Source: Chitinophagales bacterium
GTDB lineage: Bacteria > Bacteroidota > Bacteroidia > Chitinophagales > Chitinophagaceae
Length of the DNA stretch: 64,000 nt
Assembly: GCA_017303855.1 (NCBI GenBank)
Contig: JAFLBL010000001.1
Location: 625,978 to 689,977, forward strand
Direction: 5' to 3'
Part shown: one piece after another, positions 17,016-27,108 of the stretch
How the letters are laid out: every line of letters begins with the position of its first letter
How positions within the stretch are numbered: the stretch's first letter is position 1
Position numbers and translations under genes: made by a program
The notes under the pieces: generated by a model
Databases searched by the model: none
Told to the model about the DNA's origin: nothing
The model's input: only the letters and a program-made list of their open reading frames with translations

Positions 17016-18038
17016 ATGAAAGTCACATCTGTACTCATTTTCCTGTTATTCTTGCAGCCGCTTCAGGCCCAGTACAACTGGGGAAATCTGGATGCACAGC
17101 TGGAAGCAAAACAAAAAGTGCTGGGTAATGAGTTTGTTATCATGATCTGGAAAGATGACAGCCTGGTTTACAAGAAAGAAAAAGGATTATTTAACAGTAA
17201 GACGCAGGCTCCTATTGCCAGCTGCAGCAAGTGGCTGACGGCTGCCCTGGTTATGCAACAGGCGGATGAGGGAAAAATCAATCTGGATGACCCGATCGCC
17301 AAATACATTCCTGAGCTGAATAAATATTTTAAGGGATATATCACATTCCGTGATTGCCTGAGCCATATGACGGGCATAGATGATGAAGGCGGATTCCTTA
17401 AAAAAATGATGCAGCGTAAAAAATACAACAGCCTGGAAGAAGAAGTAAACGCCTATGCCGCCCGCGATATCCGGGCAAACCGGGGAACTGATTTCTGGTA
17501 TGGCAGTATCGGATTGAACCTGGCCGGACGGGCATTGGAAGTGGCCACTAAACGGAAGTTTGATGTATTGATCCGGACTAAACTGCTGATTCCGCTCGGC
17601 ATGCGCAAGACCACATTTACAAATCTTGACGGTGGTCCGGTAAATCCTTCCGGTGGTGCCCAATCCACTGCGGACGACTATATGAAATTTCTGGCGATGC
17701 TCCTGAATAAAGGGAAGGCCAATGGCATTCAGATCCTGAGTGAAAATGCCATTTCAGAAATGATGAAAATCCGGACCACATTGAATATTATAAAATATGC
17801 CCCAAAAGCAGCAACCGGCTTTAATTATGCATCCGGGGCCTGGGTCATTGATGAAAGAAACGGGGCGGCCACGGCATTGGCCAGTCCCGGCTTATTCGGC
17901 ACCTGGCCGATGATTGATTACTGCGGAGGCTATGCTTACCTGGTTTTCTGTAAAAACCTGCTGGGCGAGGAAAAGGGCGACGCCCACCTTGAATTAAAGA
18001 AAACCATTGACGAGCAGCTTATTGGTAATTGCAGGTAA
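17016..18038 (+). CDS. Serine hydrolase of the beta-lactamase/esterase EstB fold
   Basis: Starting at the ATG at 17016 gives a signal peptide 'VTSVLIFLLFLQPLQAQ'; an ATG nine codons upstream (16989) is also possible. The mature domain has S69-C-S-K72 in 'IASCSKWLTAALV', the SxxK motif of class C beta-lactamases and DD-peptidases, and 'WYGSIGLNLAGRAL', which supplies the Tyr of the second motif. A clean HSG/KTG triad near the C-terminus is not obvious, though 'SPGLFGTWPMID' occupies its place. It is more likely an esterase or peptidase than a drug-inactivating enzyme. It is exported, probably to the periplasm. Confidence 0.85.
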   Translation: MKVTSVLIFLLFLQPLQAQYNWGNLDAQLEAKQKVLGNEFVIMIWKDDSLVYKKEKGLFNSKTQAPIASCSKWLTAALVMQQADEGKINLDDPIAKYIPELNKYFKGYITFRDCLSHMTGIDDEGGFLKKMMQRKKYNSLEEEVNAYAARDIRANRGTDFWYGSIGLNLAGRALEVATKRKFDVLIRTKLLIPLGMRKTTFTNLDGGPVNPSGGAQSTADDYMKFLAMLLNKGKANGIQILSENAISEMMKIRTTLNIIKYAPKAATGFNYASGAWVIDERNGAATALASPGLFGTWPMIDYCGGYAYLVFCKNLLGEEKGDAHLELKKTIDEQLIGNCR

Positions 18039-18123
18039 GTGATTGCATGACTTCTGAAACAAATTTTTCATGCTATCTTGTTATAAGCTGAACGATATCT
18101 GAATAAAAACGACAGACAATTTC

Positions 18124-20061
18124 TCAAAATCCTCTGGGAGCAGCGGGAGTTTCGCTTTTTACCAATACCACTTTATTCCTGTCGGTTTTATACATGGCAT
18201 CATAAAATTTTACCAGTTCAGCATAATCCTTTGCCGGAAAATTGCCGGAAAAATGTTCAATACTACGGTAGTACCTGATCGTGTTACCTTCCACTTTTAC
18301 GGCACATTTATAGTTACCGAACTTACCGCTGATCGCAACATCCGCCGGCACCGACTCTGCTGAATAACCGGCCGGAATGGTGATTTCCACCGTATCCACA
18401 TCCTTGTATTCAAAACCGAGCTCAAGGTCATATACACGGTTTTCATCCGGGGTAAGCCGGCGATAGGTACGGGTCATAACATTGGGCACTATAAACAGTC
18501 TTTTGCCAGTGATAGTGGCGTAATTACTCACGGATATATCCAGCTTCTCTTCCACCGCAGGTAAAACCGAGCGGGTTTCATTGTACTCAAAACTGTTTAC
18601 ATCATAAGTGGCAAAGTCCAGTTGCTCATGCAGGTATTCCTTTACTTTATCTTTTGAAAGTCCATGTATCAGCCCATGATACTGATCCTGCTGCAACCCT
18701 CCATACAAAGTTACCGCTTTTACAGACAGCACATCCGCGTCATCCAGAACTGCCTTTACTTTTCTGATCTGGATATTCTCTTTCATACCATACTTCGGTG
18801 TCCTGATCAGCTTTCCGCCGTTTTCATCCACCAGCAATACATCACGGTCGCAGGTGAAATCACCCAGGTAACCGGGAGGCATTGTCTGACTGGTACATTC
18901 CAGCCAGACTGTATCTTTTGAAACCGGTACACAAAGTATCACGTGATTGAATTGACTCGACGGAAAATCCGTCATGATTTTACGTGCCGAACGGCCGGCG
19001 CGTACCAATGTGTAGAAGGATGGAATACCTGCTTCTTTCAGCAGGCTGTACATGTAATTCGTCAGCGCTTTACAATCGCCATAAGCTTTCGTTGCCACAT
19101 AGGTTGCATCAAAAGGTTGCCAGCCACCGATACCCAGCTGAATACTGATATAGCGTGTATTTTTCTGCATGTATTCATACAACAAGGCAATCTTTTCCCG
19201 GGGATCGGCTACTTTATCCGTCAGCTGGTGTACCGTTTGCCGGATATTCTCCGGAAGTATATCCCGTCCTGTCTTGAGTGCATAAACGAATTTTCCGAAA
19301 TCCTGCCAGGTCTGCATATTCCCTTTATACTTCTCCATTTCAAAATCCGTTGGTCCGAAAAAAACCGCCGTATTAAACGTGATCCACTCCGGTGAAGCGT
19401 ACTCATCTTTAATGGCAGGCAGGGCTTTTACTTCCCAGGTCATGATTTTTTTATTCTTACTGCCGGTAGTGACAACCGGCTCGCCCGGATAGTTCATAGC
19501 CCTGTACCGCACGGTATAATCCGCATCGCAGATAATGCTGATACTGCTTTGCTCCACGGAAAAATCTTCATCGTCGCGGGGCAGCCAGAAAGGATAAAAC
19601 ATGGTACCCTCATACCTGATTTCTTCCTCATACTCCACCGTATAAGGATATATTTTGTGATAAAAGTGATGAAACTTGCGTCGGTTATCATCCATCAGGC
19701 TGTTGTCATCCGCACCGGTGGCGTCAATGATTTGCTTGTTTTTTAGCCGTTTGAGTTCTTTGCCATTGGCGTCAAACAACGCTCCTTCTATATTGCGGAT
19801 CTGCTGAAATTTATCATAGCTGTCCACAAATGCCGCGTGCGCGTCGCCATTCTCATTCAGAATAGTGATGGCATATTTCATCCGCAGCACGGCTTCACCG
19901 GGATTTACCACTTCAAAACTGATCTGTTCAAATCGCTTGACGGCATTTGCTTTCAGGAGCAGCGCTGCCGGTATTTTTGATACAGCATAATCGCCATCGG
20001 CGGCAAAAGTCAGCTGGGCAGCCAACAGGCAAACCACACTGCATATCCAACTTCTGATCAT
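18124..20061 (-). CDS. DUF3857/transglutaminase-like exported protein, intact triad
   Basis: The 645-residue protein has a signal peptide ending 'LTFAADG', a DUF3857 beta domain (about 40-240) and a transglutaminase-like core (about 270-410). The core shows 'TKAYGDCKALTNYMYSLL' with the catalytic Cys, 'SSQFNHVILCVPV' with the His, and 'VWLECTSQTMPPGYLG' at the third position. A C-terminal beta domain follows. Proteins with this layout occur throughout Bacteroidota; substrates are unknown, but the core fold supports peptide cleavage or crosslinking. It starts 2 bases after the stop of its paralogue at 20064-22073, so both are co-transcribed. Confidence 0.85.
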   Translation of the reverse strand: MIRSWICSVVCLLAAQLTFAADGDYAVSKIPAALLLKANAVKRFEQISFEVVNPGEAVLRMKYAITILNENGDAHAAFVDSYDKFQQIRNIEGALFDANGKELKRLKNKQIIDATGADDNSLMDDNRRKFHHFYHKIYPYTVEYEEEIRYEGTMFYPFWLPRDDEDFSVEQSSISIICDADYTVRYRAMNYPGEPVVTTGSKNKKIMTWEVKALPAIKDEYASPEWITFNTAVFFGPTDFEMEKYKGNMQTWQDFGKFVYALKTGRDILPENIRQTVHQLTDKVADPREKIALLYEYMQKNTRYISIQLGIGGWQPFDATYVATKAYGDCKALTNYMYSLLKEAGIPSFYTLVRAGRSARKIMTDFPSSQFNHVILCVPVSKDTVWLECTSQTMPPGYLGDFTCDRDVLLVDENGGKLIRTPKYGMKENIQIRKVKAVLDDADVLSVKAVTLYGGLQQDQYHGLIHGLSKDKVKEYLHEQLDFATYDVNSFEYNETRSVLPAVEEKLDISVSNYATITGKRLFIVPNVMTRTYRRLTPDENRVYDLELGFEYKDVDTVEITIPAGYSAESVPADVAISGKFGNYKCAVKVEGNTIRYYRSIEHFSGNFPAKDYAELVKFYDAMYKTDRNKVVLVKSETPAAPRGF

Positions 20062-20063
20062 GA

Positions 20064-22073
20064 TTATTTTTTCTTTTTAAATACAATTTGTTCAGCCTGT
20101 TTCTTTACAATCAGGTTGAAAAACTCACGAAGCATTTCATACTCATCGGGTTGAAAATAGGCACGGGCCAGTCGTACACGGGAGCGGAAGGATATACCGC
20201 TGCCTGATTGAGAAATCCGGTACTCAAAAAAACCTTCTCCGGCTTCATTCATCTTTACCACCATGGGCTTGGGCAGTTCATCCACCACATAGCCGGCCGG
20301 TACTTCCATCTGCAGGGTATAGGTTTCATCAAACCCGTATGGCATTTCCACCGGATAAGAACGTTCCGCGGCTTTAAAAGGATTCTCCTTATAGCCCTCC
20401 CCGAAAAGCGGGTTAAAATATAGGATGTCTTCCTTCTCCTCCAGCAAATCAAAATCATACCGTATGGTCAGGTTGTCTTCATATTTTTCCAGCGAGTCTA
20501 TTTTAAAATTGGCGATAGAAATTTCCTGGCCGAAGTCTTTTTTAATACTCTTTACCAGTTCTTCCTGTCCTTTTTCTTTTACCCGGTCACGCAACCCCAA
20601 TGACTCATAATAACCAGGCATCTGGGTCATGCTCCCGACGATATTGGATTTTTCATCATTGATCAGGAACACACTTGTGTTTTTTACTTCCATCAGTGTA
20701 TCGCTTGAAATATCCAGCGCATAACCGGTTTCGTCTATAATCCTTGCATGCCCGTTATAGCAGCGAATCGGCAAATGCCCAAACCCCAACCGCGGTTCGC
20801 TGGCATCAAGAAAAACATTTTGGTTATCAACAGTAGCCCTTACTGCCACATAATTATACTGCGACAGCAACGGATACATTTCGTACGTTTTACCGTTAGC
20901 CCTTGTACTCAGAATAATGGGGGAAGCCGGGATATTTTCATGCTTGAGCATGGCGGTCAGCAACAGGTTGATTTCAGAAACGGTGCCGTTTTTCGACTTA
21001 ACAATGTTTTTTAACGTTTGTGCCGCCCAAAGATCACTGTGATCCGTGCAGGTGAAATTATCCCGTACATAATTATAGATCCGGAATGCTTTTTCCCGCA
21101 TATCTTTTGCCCCCGCAACCAGTGGCCGGGTAATATCATCGAGCCAGCCATTGTCCTTTGACAGTTTCTCACCGAATGACTCGGATGCCAGCATTTTGCC
21201 GGCTACTTTTGCCCATGACTCAATCAGGTTACGGTAGGTTAATGGTGACCGGTATTCGGCCAGCTGAAATTCAATTTTGGAAATATGGTTCTGTAATGTG
21301 GAGGTAAAACTCTCTTCTTTCAGAGCCGGCACATTTTTCATCACCCAGCGGTAATCCGACACATTGGATGACAACTGGTATCGTTCCGTATTATAGCCAA
21401 GCGTATTCAGAACGGTATAGGATTCATGCCGGCTTTTCCTGTCACTGAAGTCATAATTCTTATACCCCTGGCGCAAAAACACATACCCGAGAAAATCCGG
21501 AATGGACACATTGTATTCACTCCACAGACGCGGGTAGCTCCCCTGGTATTCCCAGGACTCCAGGTTGTTGAGAAAATCAGATTTCTTGGTGTATTCGTAT
21601 TCAATAATGGAACCTTCCTTCACATTAGGAAAAGTAAATTTCTTTACCACCCACTCCTTGCTGATTTTGTCCTTAAAAACGGCTTCTTTCACATCCAGTT
21701 TGGTTTCCACCACTTTCCCGTTTTCCAGGTTATATGTAACGGCTTTCAGTTTATCCAGGCTTTCTTCATCCGTCCCGTCCGAATACAGGGAGACAGATAC
21801 ATTCGCGATATCAAATCCGTTTTTATTCAGGATATGCACCCGTTTGTAATGTTTGAACTGAAGGGAGAACCAGCCTTTATTGTTGCCTTCAATGGTACTG
21901 GTACCGATATCGGCAATTACCACGGCGCTGGCATTACTGTCGAGGGAATATACTTTTGTGGCAAAATCCTTTTCTGATACTGAGCCGAACTTTACCGGTG
22001 CTTTTTCCTGGCTGTAACCATAGAAGAGGCTAATAGAAAAAACCAGGGTCAGGATGATCCTTTTTGAACTCAT
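20064..22073 (-). CDS. DUF3857 paralogue with degenerate transglutaminase core
   Basis: The 669-residue protein has the same layout as its downstream neighbour: signal peptide ending 'LFYGYSQE', DUF3857 domain, transglutaminase-like segment and C-terminal beta domain. The segment equivalent to the Cys motif reads 'SKNGTVSEINLLLTAML', so the Cys is missing. The His position reads 'SQYNYVAVRATV' (Tyr instead of His). Only the Asp-like position survives ('VFLDASEPRLG'). It is therefore probably a non-catalytic partner of the 18124-20061 protein. The first gene of the operon, it lies 112 bases from the divergent queG. Confidence 0.85.
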   Translation of the reverse strand: MSSKRIILTLVFSISLFYGYSQEKAPVKFGSVSEKDFATKVYSLDSNASAVVIADIGTSTIEGNNKGWFSLQFKHYKRVHILNKNGFDIANVSVSLYSDGTDEESLDKLKAVTYNLENGKVVETKLDVKEAVFKDKISKEWVVKKFTFPNVKEGSIIEYEYTKKSDFLNNLESWEYQGSYPRLWSEYNVSIPDFLGYVFLRQGYKNYDFSDRKSRHESYTVLNTLGYNTERYQLSSNVSDYRWVMKNVPALKEESFTSTLQNHISKIEFQLAEYRSPLTYRNLIESWAKVAGKMLASESFGEKLSKDNGWLDDITRPLVAGAKDMREKAFRIYNYVRDNFTCTDHSDLWAAQTLKNIVKSKNGTVSEINLLLTAMLKHENIPASPIILSTRANGKTYEMYPLLSQYNYVAVRATVDNQNVFLDASEPRLGFGHLPIRCYNGHARIIDETGYALDISSDTLMEVKNTSVFLINDEKSNIVGSMTQMPGYYESLGLRDRVKEKGQEELVKSIKKDFGQEISIANFKIDSLEKYEDNLTIRYDFDLLEEKEDILYFNPLFGEGYKENPFKAAERSYPVEMPYGFDETYTLQMEVPAGYVVDELPKPMVVKMNEAGEGFFEYRISQSGSGISFRSRVRLARAYFQPDEYEMLREFFNLIVKKQAEQIVFKKKK

Positions 22074-22185
22074 AGTGATGGTTTGTAGTTAAATTAGCTT
22101 TTTAAACGCCAATTATAGCGAAAGATAAAAAAAAACGGCAAGATAAAAATCATATCAGTACCTAATTCAGGTTAGTCCTTCGAAA

Positions 22186-23118
22186 ATGAGCAGCATATAC
22201 GGACATACACAACTGGTCAGGCAGACCGCGATCCGGCTTGGATTCAATTATTGCGGAATTGCCCGGGCTGAAAGGCTGGAGGAAGATGAACGCCGGCTGG
22301 AAAAATGGCTGCGCGCCGGCCGTCAAGGGCAGATGAAATACATGGAGCATCATTTTGACCTGCGGGTGGACCCCACTAAGCTGGTACCGGGTGCAAAATC
22401 TGTCATAACCTTATTGCTGAATTATTTTCCTTCCGGACAACAAAGCCCGGAAGCACCGCGGATTGCCAAATATGCCTGGGGCAGCGACTATCACTTTGTG
22501 ATCCGGGGCAAACTAAACGAGTTACTGGAAACCTTACGGGAAGCAACAGGTGAAATCAATGGCCGGGGATTTACAGATTCGGCCCCGGTACTGGAAAGAA
22601 GCTGGGCACTGCGCAGCGGGCTTGGCTGGATCGGGAAAAACGGCAATCTGATCAATAAACAACAGGGGTCCTTTTTTTTTATTGCCACCCTGATTACCGA
22701 CCTTGAACTGATCTACGATGACCCCATTGCCAGGGATTATTGCGGCAGCTGCACCCGGTGTATCGACGCCTGTCCCACACAAGCCATTCTGCCTGACAAA
22801 GTGATTGACGGCAGTAAATGTATTTCCTATTTTACAATAGAACTGAAGGAGGCCGTTTTACCCATGGAAATGAAAGGCCGTTTCGACAACTGGGCATTTG
22901 GTTGTGATACCTGCCAGGACGTATGTCCGTGGAACCGGTTTTCGCTGCCCACTACTGAATCCGGATTCAATCCTTTGCCGGAGATTCTCCATTTGTCTGC
23001 CGGCGACTGGGAAAAAATGACGGAAGAAAAGTTCAGAAAGCAGTTCAGGGATTCGCCGCTTAAACGTACGAAATGGTCAGGTATACTGCGGAATCTCCGG
23101 TTCCTGCATCCTGATTAA
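22186..23118 (+). CDS. queG: Epoxyqueuosine reductase QueG
   Basis: The 310-residue enzyme performs the last step of queuosine synthesis, reducing epoxyqueuosine to queuosine in tRNA with cobalamin and two [4Fe-4S] clusters. It shows the family's '[13 protein letters not shown]' motif, the 8Fe-8S ferredoxin part '[16 protein letters not shown]' and the second cluster set '[13 protein letters not shown]'. The length is slightly short of the E. coli protein (379 residues) because the C-terminal HEAT-like repeat region is missing, a form common in Bacteroidota. The start at 22186 is the only ATG near the first conserved residues. The stop overlaps the convergent gene by four bases. Confidence 0.95.
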   Translation: MSSIYGHTQLVRQTAIRLGFNYCGIARAERLEEDERRLEKWLRAGRQGQMKYMEHHFDLRVDPTKLVPGAKSVITLLLNYFPSGQQSPEAPRIAKYAWGSDYHFVIRGKLNELLETLREATGEINGRGFTDSAPVLERSWALRSGLGWIGKNGNLINKQQGSFFFIATLITDLELIYDDPIARDYCGSCTRCIDACPTQAILPDKVIDGSKCISYFTIELKEAVLPMEMKGRFDNWAFGCDTCQDVCPWNRFSLPTTESGFNPLPEILHLSAGDWEKMTEEKFRKQFRDSPLKRTKWSGILRNLRFLHPD

Positions 23119-23678
23119 AAACCCCATCCCAGTTTTACGGAAAGCGCATTCAGTGAATACTTATAGTATTCCACCGATTCCGGACAAGGAGGAATCAGGC
23201 AAGGAATGACCGTTTTGATAACCTGTGTATATGATTTATTGATATAGCCGAGATGTACTAATAATGCATCATTTTTTTTACCTACACCTATCCGGTAACC
23301 CATTCCTGCATTCCAGTAAAGGCCGTTTTTATATGTTGGTGCTGTACTGTACCAGCCAAAATAAGTATCCGATTGTGCCCAGGGAAAATTGATACCAATA
23401 CCTGATGATAATTGCAATTGTTTACCCGTTTTAACAGGTATAAACCGGGCGCCTGAAAAAAACAGGGGTATACTTCTTGAATAGTGCCAGTCAATTCCCG
23501 TTCCGACACCAGCAAACCAGTTCCTGTAAACAAGTCCGTTTACAGATTCCAGCAACGGGGCTGTATCATGTTCTCCTATTAGTACGCCCACTGAATTTTG
23601 CGTGGAATACCGTGGCTTTTGCTGACCCGCCATGGTCAGCAAGAACAGGCTGAAAATCGCGGTTAATAAAATGCGCAT
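23115..23678 (-). CDS. Exported beta-rich protein, last gene of the sigma operon
   Basis: The 187-residue product has a signal peptide '[18 protein letters not shown]'. The mature part is dominated by short beta strands with aromatic residues ('[17 protein letters not shown]', '[21 protein letters not shown]') and ends in 'SVKLGWGF', a typical outer-membrane barrel C-terminus. Two cysteines lie close together in 'PCLIPPCPE'. It follows the LVIVD lipoprotein gene by 9 bases and is the fourth gene downstream of the ECF sigma factor. Family unknown. Confidence 0.7.
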   Translation of the reverse strand: MRILLTAIFSLFLLTMAGQQKPRYSTQNSVGVLIGEHDTAPLLESVNGLVYRNWFAGVGTGIDWHYSRSIPLFFSGARFIPVKTGKQLQLSSGIGINFPWAQSDTYFGWYSTAPTYKNGLYWNAGMGYRIGVGKKNDALLVHLGYINKSYTQVIKTVIPCLIPPCPESVEYYKYSLNALSVKLGWGF

Positions 23679-23687
23679 AAAAAAGGT

Positions 23688-24932
23688 TTAACGATTAACA
23701 GTGATTTTACTGCGCAAAGCAATATTGTCCCGGTTGCTGTAATTATACTGGTATAAGCCGTCTTTGGCCACTACCAGCAGGTTATTGTTCCATGCGATGG
23801 CATCATAGGTTTCCATTCCTTTGAATTGCTTTATCAAAGCGATATTTACAGGATCAGCTGCGTTGTATACTTTGAGTCCATCCCGGCCGTCACAAATAAA
23901 TAAGAGGTTGCCGTCTTTGGATAAACCGTGCGGATTGGTCATGGGGTAAGAGCGCCTTAGTGCCGGCGAACTGATATTGGCCAGGTCCACCACATCCAGC
24001 TGATTGAGTGCCCGGTTGCACATGGTTCCATCCCGCAAGGTAACATACGCATATACGCCGTCGGTAATAACCGGGTCACAGGCCATTGCATGCTGAAATA
24101 CACCCTCCTGCACCGGTGTGGCCGGGTTACTGATATTATAAATAAACATACCCATGGTGGAGCCTATAAATAATTTATCCCTGAATGGATAAATGGTTTC
24201 AATATTCCAGGGCATAGTGACGGACGACACCTGTTGCGGATCAACGGCATTTGAAATATCGAAGCTCCTTAACTGATGACTATTCAGACAATACATATAA
24301 TCATTTACAACGGAAAAACGGGCCATGCTTCCCGCGATACCGTTGGACTTTATTCCGCCATTACCGGATGTACCCGACTGCGGAGCAGAGGAAGACAACA
24401 TCACCATATCATAACTGTACCAGTTGCGGTAATCTTCATAGCGAACGGTGGTATCCCGTTTAATCCAGTCTACAATTACCCGGGTACTGTCTGCGATAAA
24501 ACCGTTTCCATAAAACCGGGAGGGGAAAATATTGGGCAGGAATTTTATAAAACGCGCTGCCAGCGGATTGCTGATATCCACCACTACCAGGTCCGAATAC
24601 AGATCCGCATAAAGCGTATTCCCCTTCACCACTATATCTATGTTACCCGGAATATTGATAAACGCTTTCTGTACTGGAGCGTCCGGATTACTGTTATCGA
24701 TTACATGCACGCCCTTATCAAGCTCATTCAGGAATATATAATTCCCGTAGAGGTAAATCTTTCCCGGCTGCTTAACGGCCTGCGGATTGTTTGATTTAAT
24801 ATTTGCATACACTACTGATTTTTCCGCATACACCGGCGTGGCGATAGTATACGTATGCATGATTTTATCTTTCAGACAGGATTGCAACCACAGGGCTGTC
24901 AATGCAAAAAGGATAAGACTGATTTTTCTCAT
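23688..24932 (-). CDS. LVIVD-repeat lipoprotein
   Basis: The ATG at 24932 gives a lipoprotein signal 'SLILFALTALWLQSC' with the lipobox Cys; the frame is open to 25016 without sense. The mature protein consists of LVIVD-type beta-propeller repeats, for example 'LDKGVHVIDNSNPDAPV', 'YSDLVVVDISNPLAA' and 'TMGMFIYNISNPATPV'. These proteins sit on the cell surface or in the periplasm and often carry binding functions; ligands are unknown. In the operon it lies between the anti-sigma-like fusion protein and a barrel-like protein, so it may be part of a surface complex sensed by the sigma pathway. Confidence 0.85.
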   Translation of the reverse strand: MRKISLILFALTALWLQSCLKDKIMHTYTIATPVYAEKSVVYANIKSNNPQAVKQPGKIYLYGNYIFLNELDKGVHVIDNSNPDAPVQKAFINIPGNIDIVVKGNTLYADLYSDLVVVDISNPLAARFIKFLPNIFPSRFYGNGFIADSTRVIVDWIKRDTTVRYEDYRNWYSYDMVMLSSSAPQSGTSGNGGIKSNGIAGSMARFSVVNDYMYCLNSHQLRSFDISNAVDPQQVSSVTMPWNIETIYPFRDKLFIGSTMGMFIYNISNPATPVQEGVFQHAMACDPVITDGVYAYVTLRDGTMCNRALNQLDVVDLANISSPALRRSYPMTNPHGLSKDGNLLFICDGRDGLKVYNAADPVNIALIKQFKGMETYDAIAWNNNLLVVAKDGLYQYNYSNRDNIALRSKITVNR

Positions 24933-24981
24933 AACGGCGATTTGACAATTTGACAAGGGCAACAGCAGTTCCGTTGCACCT

Positions 24982-26499
24982 TTATTTTTTAAATCCGCGA
25001 CGAAACTGAATTCCAAAACTACTCAGGTTATTGTAAGCAGGCTGATTATTTTTCTGGAGCTGGGAAAAATGAAAATTGTAATATACTCCGGCCGACCAGG
25101 TCTTTTTCTGTTGTGCCGAAAACTGTACAGTCATACCTGTCTGAAACGCCAGGCCGAATTGATGATAGGCCTTTTTGTCTATATAGTACATCCGGTCTGT
25201 ACGGTCGTAAATAATGGCCCGGCTGCCCGCCAGCCAGACAGGCAACAGTCCGTTCTCCCATTGCAGGGCCGGACCCTTACGGGCTTTATTCAGTTGCCAG
25301 TGAAACAGTAAAGGAAACTGCAGATAATAATACCGGTTGCTGTACTTATTTTCTGTACCGGACAGATAATAACTGCCGCTAACAAAATTTCCCTGGGCCA
25401 GCCGGAACACCCGGCTGCTGTCTTTAAAAGCTCCTACCGTTTGCCAGGAGGAATAAAAACCAATATTCAAACCGGCAGAAAACGAGGTGCGCTTTTTTAT
25501 TTTACGAGAAGCATACACGCCGGCCTGCCAGGCCCATCCATAAAGCGGTATTGTATCGGCATAGCGGACCAGCGGACTATTATTAAAATAGGAGCTATTG
25601 GAACTGACAGGCGATGAATACACCTGATCGAAATTTTTTTCCGCCATGCCGAATCCGGAAATTTTTCCTGAAGTAAGCCGCGTGATTCCACCGGCCACGA
25701 TGAAACCCGTTTCCCATTTATTTTTCGCAGATTTCTTTACAGCAGGAGCTTCTGGCACAACCACAGCGATCACCGTATCCACAGGCTTTGCGGCTTTTAC
25801 CAACCTGCTGCTATCCGTTGTTGTCCCAGCGGTCACAGCATCAGCAGGCACGGGAGTGCTTATCGGGCTGTCCGGATGTACAACTGAACCAACAGGAACT
25901 GGTGCGGGATTGCTGTTTACCGCAGGTGCTATTGACGTTGACACAGGGTCTGCCTTCGCTATTCCCTTTTTATCAGGCAATGAAATATTGCCCGCCTTTC
26001 GTACATATTGTTTACCCGCATTCATTTGATTCTTCCGTTCAGAAAGTACTAGTTTCCTGCCTTTATTCACTGGCAAGCCGGATATCGTATTCAACTTATC
26101 ATTTCCCGTTGTGCGGATTGCCGCCTTTTTTTCAACCGGAGCCATCATACTCATGTCTGCATTTTGTACCGTATCTGTTTGTCCATGATTTGTACCCGTA
26201 GCTTTTTCATTAACGGCCTCCGTCTCATATCTGTCTGAAGACATTGATTTTTCCGGAACAGCTTTCTGTTTATCAGTCAGCACCTGATTATGGTCCGCTT
26301 TGCCATCCTGTTGTAAAAGCCACCAGGTACCGGCACCACCGAGTAAAACAGCAGCTGAGAAGAACCAGAAAAAAAGAATTCTTCTTTTTCTCCGCTCCCG
26401 GATACGGCGTTCCACTTCCGGCCATACTTCAGCGGACGGTTGAAGCCGGAACTCCCCCATCAGTTCCTTTACCCCATTATCAAATTCATTTTCCCGCAT
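24982..26499 (-). CDS. Anti-sigma-like / outer-membrane beta-barrel fusion
   Basis: The 505-residue protein starts with a short cytoplasmic part ('MGEFRLQPSAEVWPEVERRIRERRKRR' split over residues 13-40), then one transmembrane helix 'FFWFFSAAVLLGGAGTWWLL' (about 43-62). A Thr/Pro/Ala-rich low-complexity stretch (about 65-255) follows, then a beta-rich C-terminal domain (about 260-505) with terminal 'SFGIQFRRGFKK'. The N-terminal half looks like an anti-sigma factor tether and the C-terminal half like an outer-membrane porin-type barrel. It overlaps the ECF sigma gene by 14 bases. The long linker could span the periplasm. The anti-sigma role is inferred from position, since no named anti-sigma domain is evident. 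Confidence 0.75.
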   Translation of the reverse strand: MRENEFDNGVKELMGEFRLQPSAEVWPEVERRIRERRKRRILFFWFFSAAVLLGGAGTWWLLQQDGKADHNQVLTDKQKAVPEKSMSSDRYETEAVNEKATGTNHGQTDTVQNADMSMMAPVEKKAAIRTTGNDKLNTISGLPVNKGRKLVLSERKNQMNAGKQYVRKAGNISLPDKKGIAKADPVSTSIAPAVNSNPAPVPVGSVVHPDSPISTPVPADAVTAGTTTDSSRLVKAAKPVDTVIAVVVPEAPAVKKSAKNKWETGFIVAGGITRLTSGKISGFGMAEKNFDQVYSSPVSSNSSYFNNSPLVRYADTIPLYGWAWQAGVYASRKIKKRTSFSAGLNIGFYSSWQTVGAFKDSSRVFRLAQGNFVSGSYYLSGTENKYSNRYYYLQFPLLFHWQLNKARKGPALQWENGLLPVWLAGSRAIIYDRTDRMYYIDKKAYHQFGLAFQTGMTVQFSAQQKKTWSAGVYYNFHFSQLQKNNQPAYNNLSSFGIQFRRGFKK

Positions 26500-27049
26500 A
26501 CTGGTCTGTTTTAATCATAGATTGCGTTTCCATCCAGCTCATCAGCAACTGGCGTGCCCTGGCATATTGTGACCGGGATGTACCATCGGAGATGCCCAGC
26601 ATCTGGCCGATTTCCACATGACTGAAACCTTCCACAGCATGCAGATTAAAAATAGTCTGATAGCCGGTGGGCAATTGCCTGACGAGCTCGGCTACTTCCC
26701 GGGCGGTCATTTTTACTTCCGCGTCACTATCAATTACCGGATGAAGCGCATCATTATTGTCAAAGGAAAGGTCGGTACGGTAACGGCTGTGCTTTTTCAG
26801 AAAATTAAGGGCGGTGGTGACCATTATCCGGCGGATCCAGGCTCCCAGTTCGCCTTCAAACTTGTACGTATGCAGGTGCCGGAATACTTTTACGAACCCG
26901 TCCTGCAGCACATCTTCCGCATCGGTGAGCGATTTGGTGTACCTGTAACAAATTCCCAGCATGAGCCCGGCATAGCGGTCATACAGCTCCCGCTGGGCAT
27001 CCGGCCGTCCTTTCAGGCAGTTCCGTACCAATTGGCGTTCATCCGTCAT
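26486..27049 (-). CDS. ECF-type RNA polymerase sigma factor
   Basis: The protein of 187 residues (start chosen at the ATG at 27049; the frame is open to 27094) has sigma-70 region 2 'YDRYAGLMLGICYRYTKSL' and 'DAEDVLQDGFVKVFRHL', and region 4 with helix-turn-helix 'FSHVEIGQMLGISDGTSRS'. It lacks regions 1 and 3, as expected for ECF factors. Genes of this family in Bacteroidota usually control surface functions and are held inactive by a membrane anti-sigma factor, here likely the product of the overlapping downstream gene. The operon order is sigma, fusion protein, LVIVD lipoprotein, beta-rich protein. Confidence 0.95.
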   Translation of the reverse strand: MTDERQLVRNCLKGRPDAQRELYDRYAGLMLGICYRYTKSLTDAEDVLQDGFVKVFRHLHTYKFEGELGAWIRRIMVTTALNFLKKHSRYRTDLSFDNNDALHPVIDSDAEVKMTAREVAELVRQLPTGYQTIFNLHAVEGFSHVEIGQMLGISDGTSRSQYARARQLLMSWMETQSMIKTDQYAGK

Positions 27050-27108
27050 TGTGTTACAGTTTGACTGACAACAGGAGTTTCCTGTTCGTTGCACCGGTAT
27101 GGATAAAA

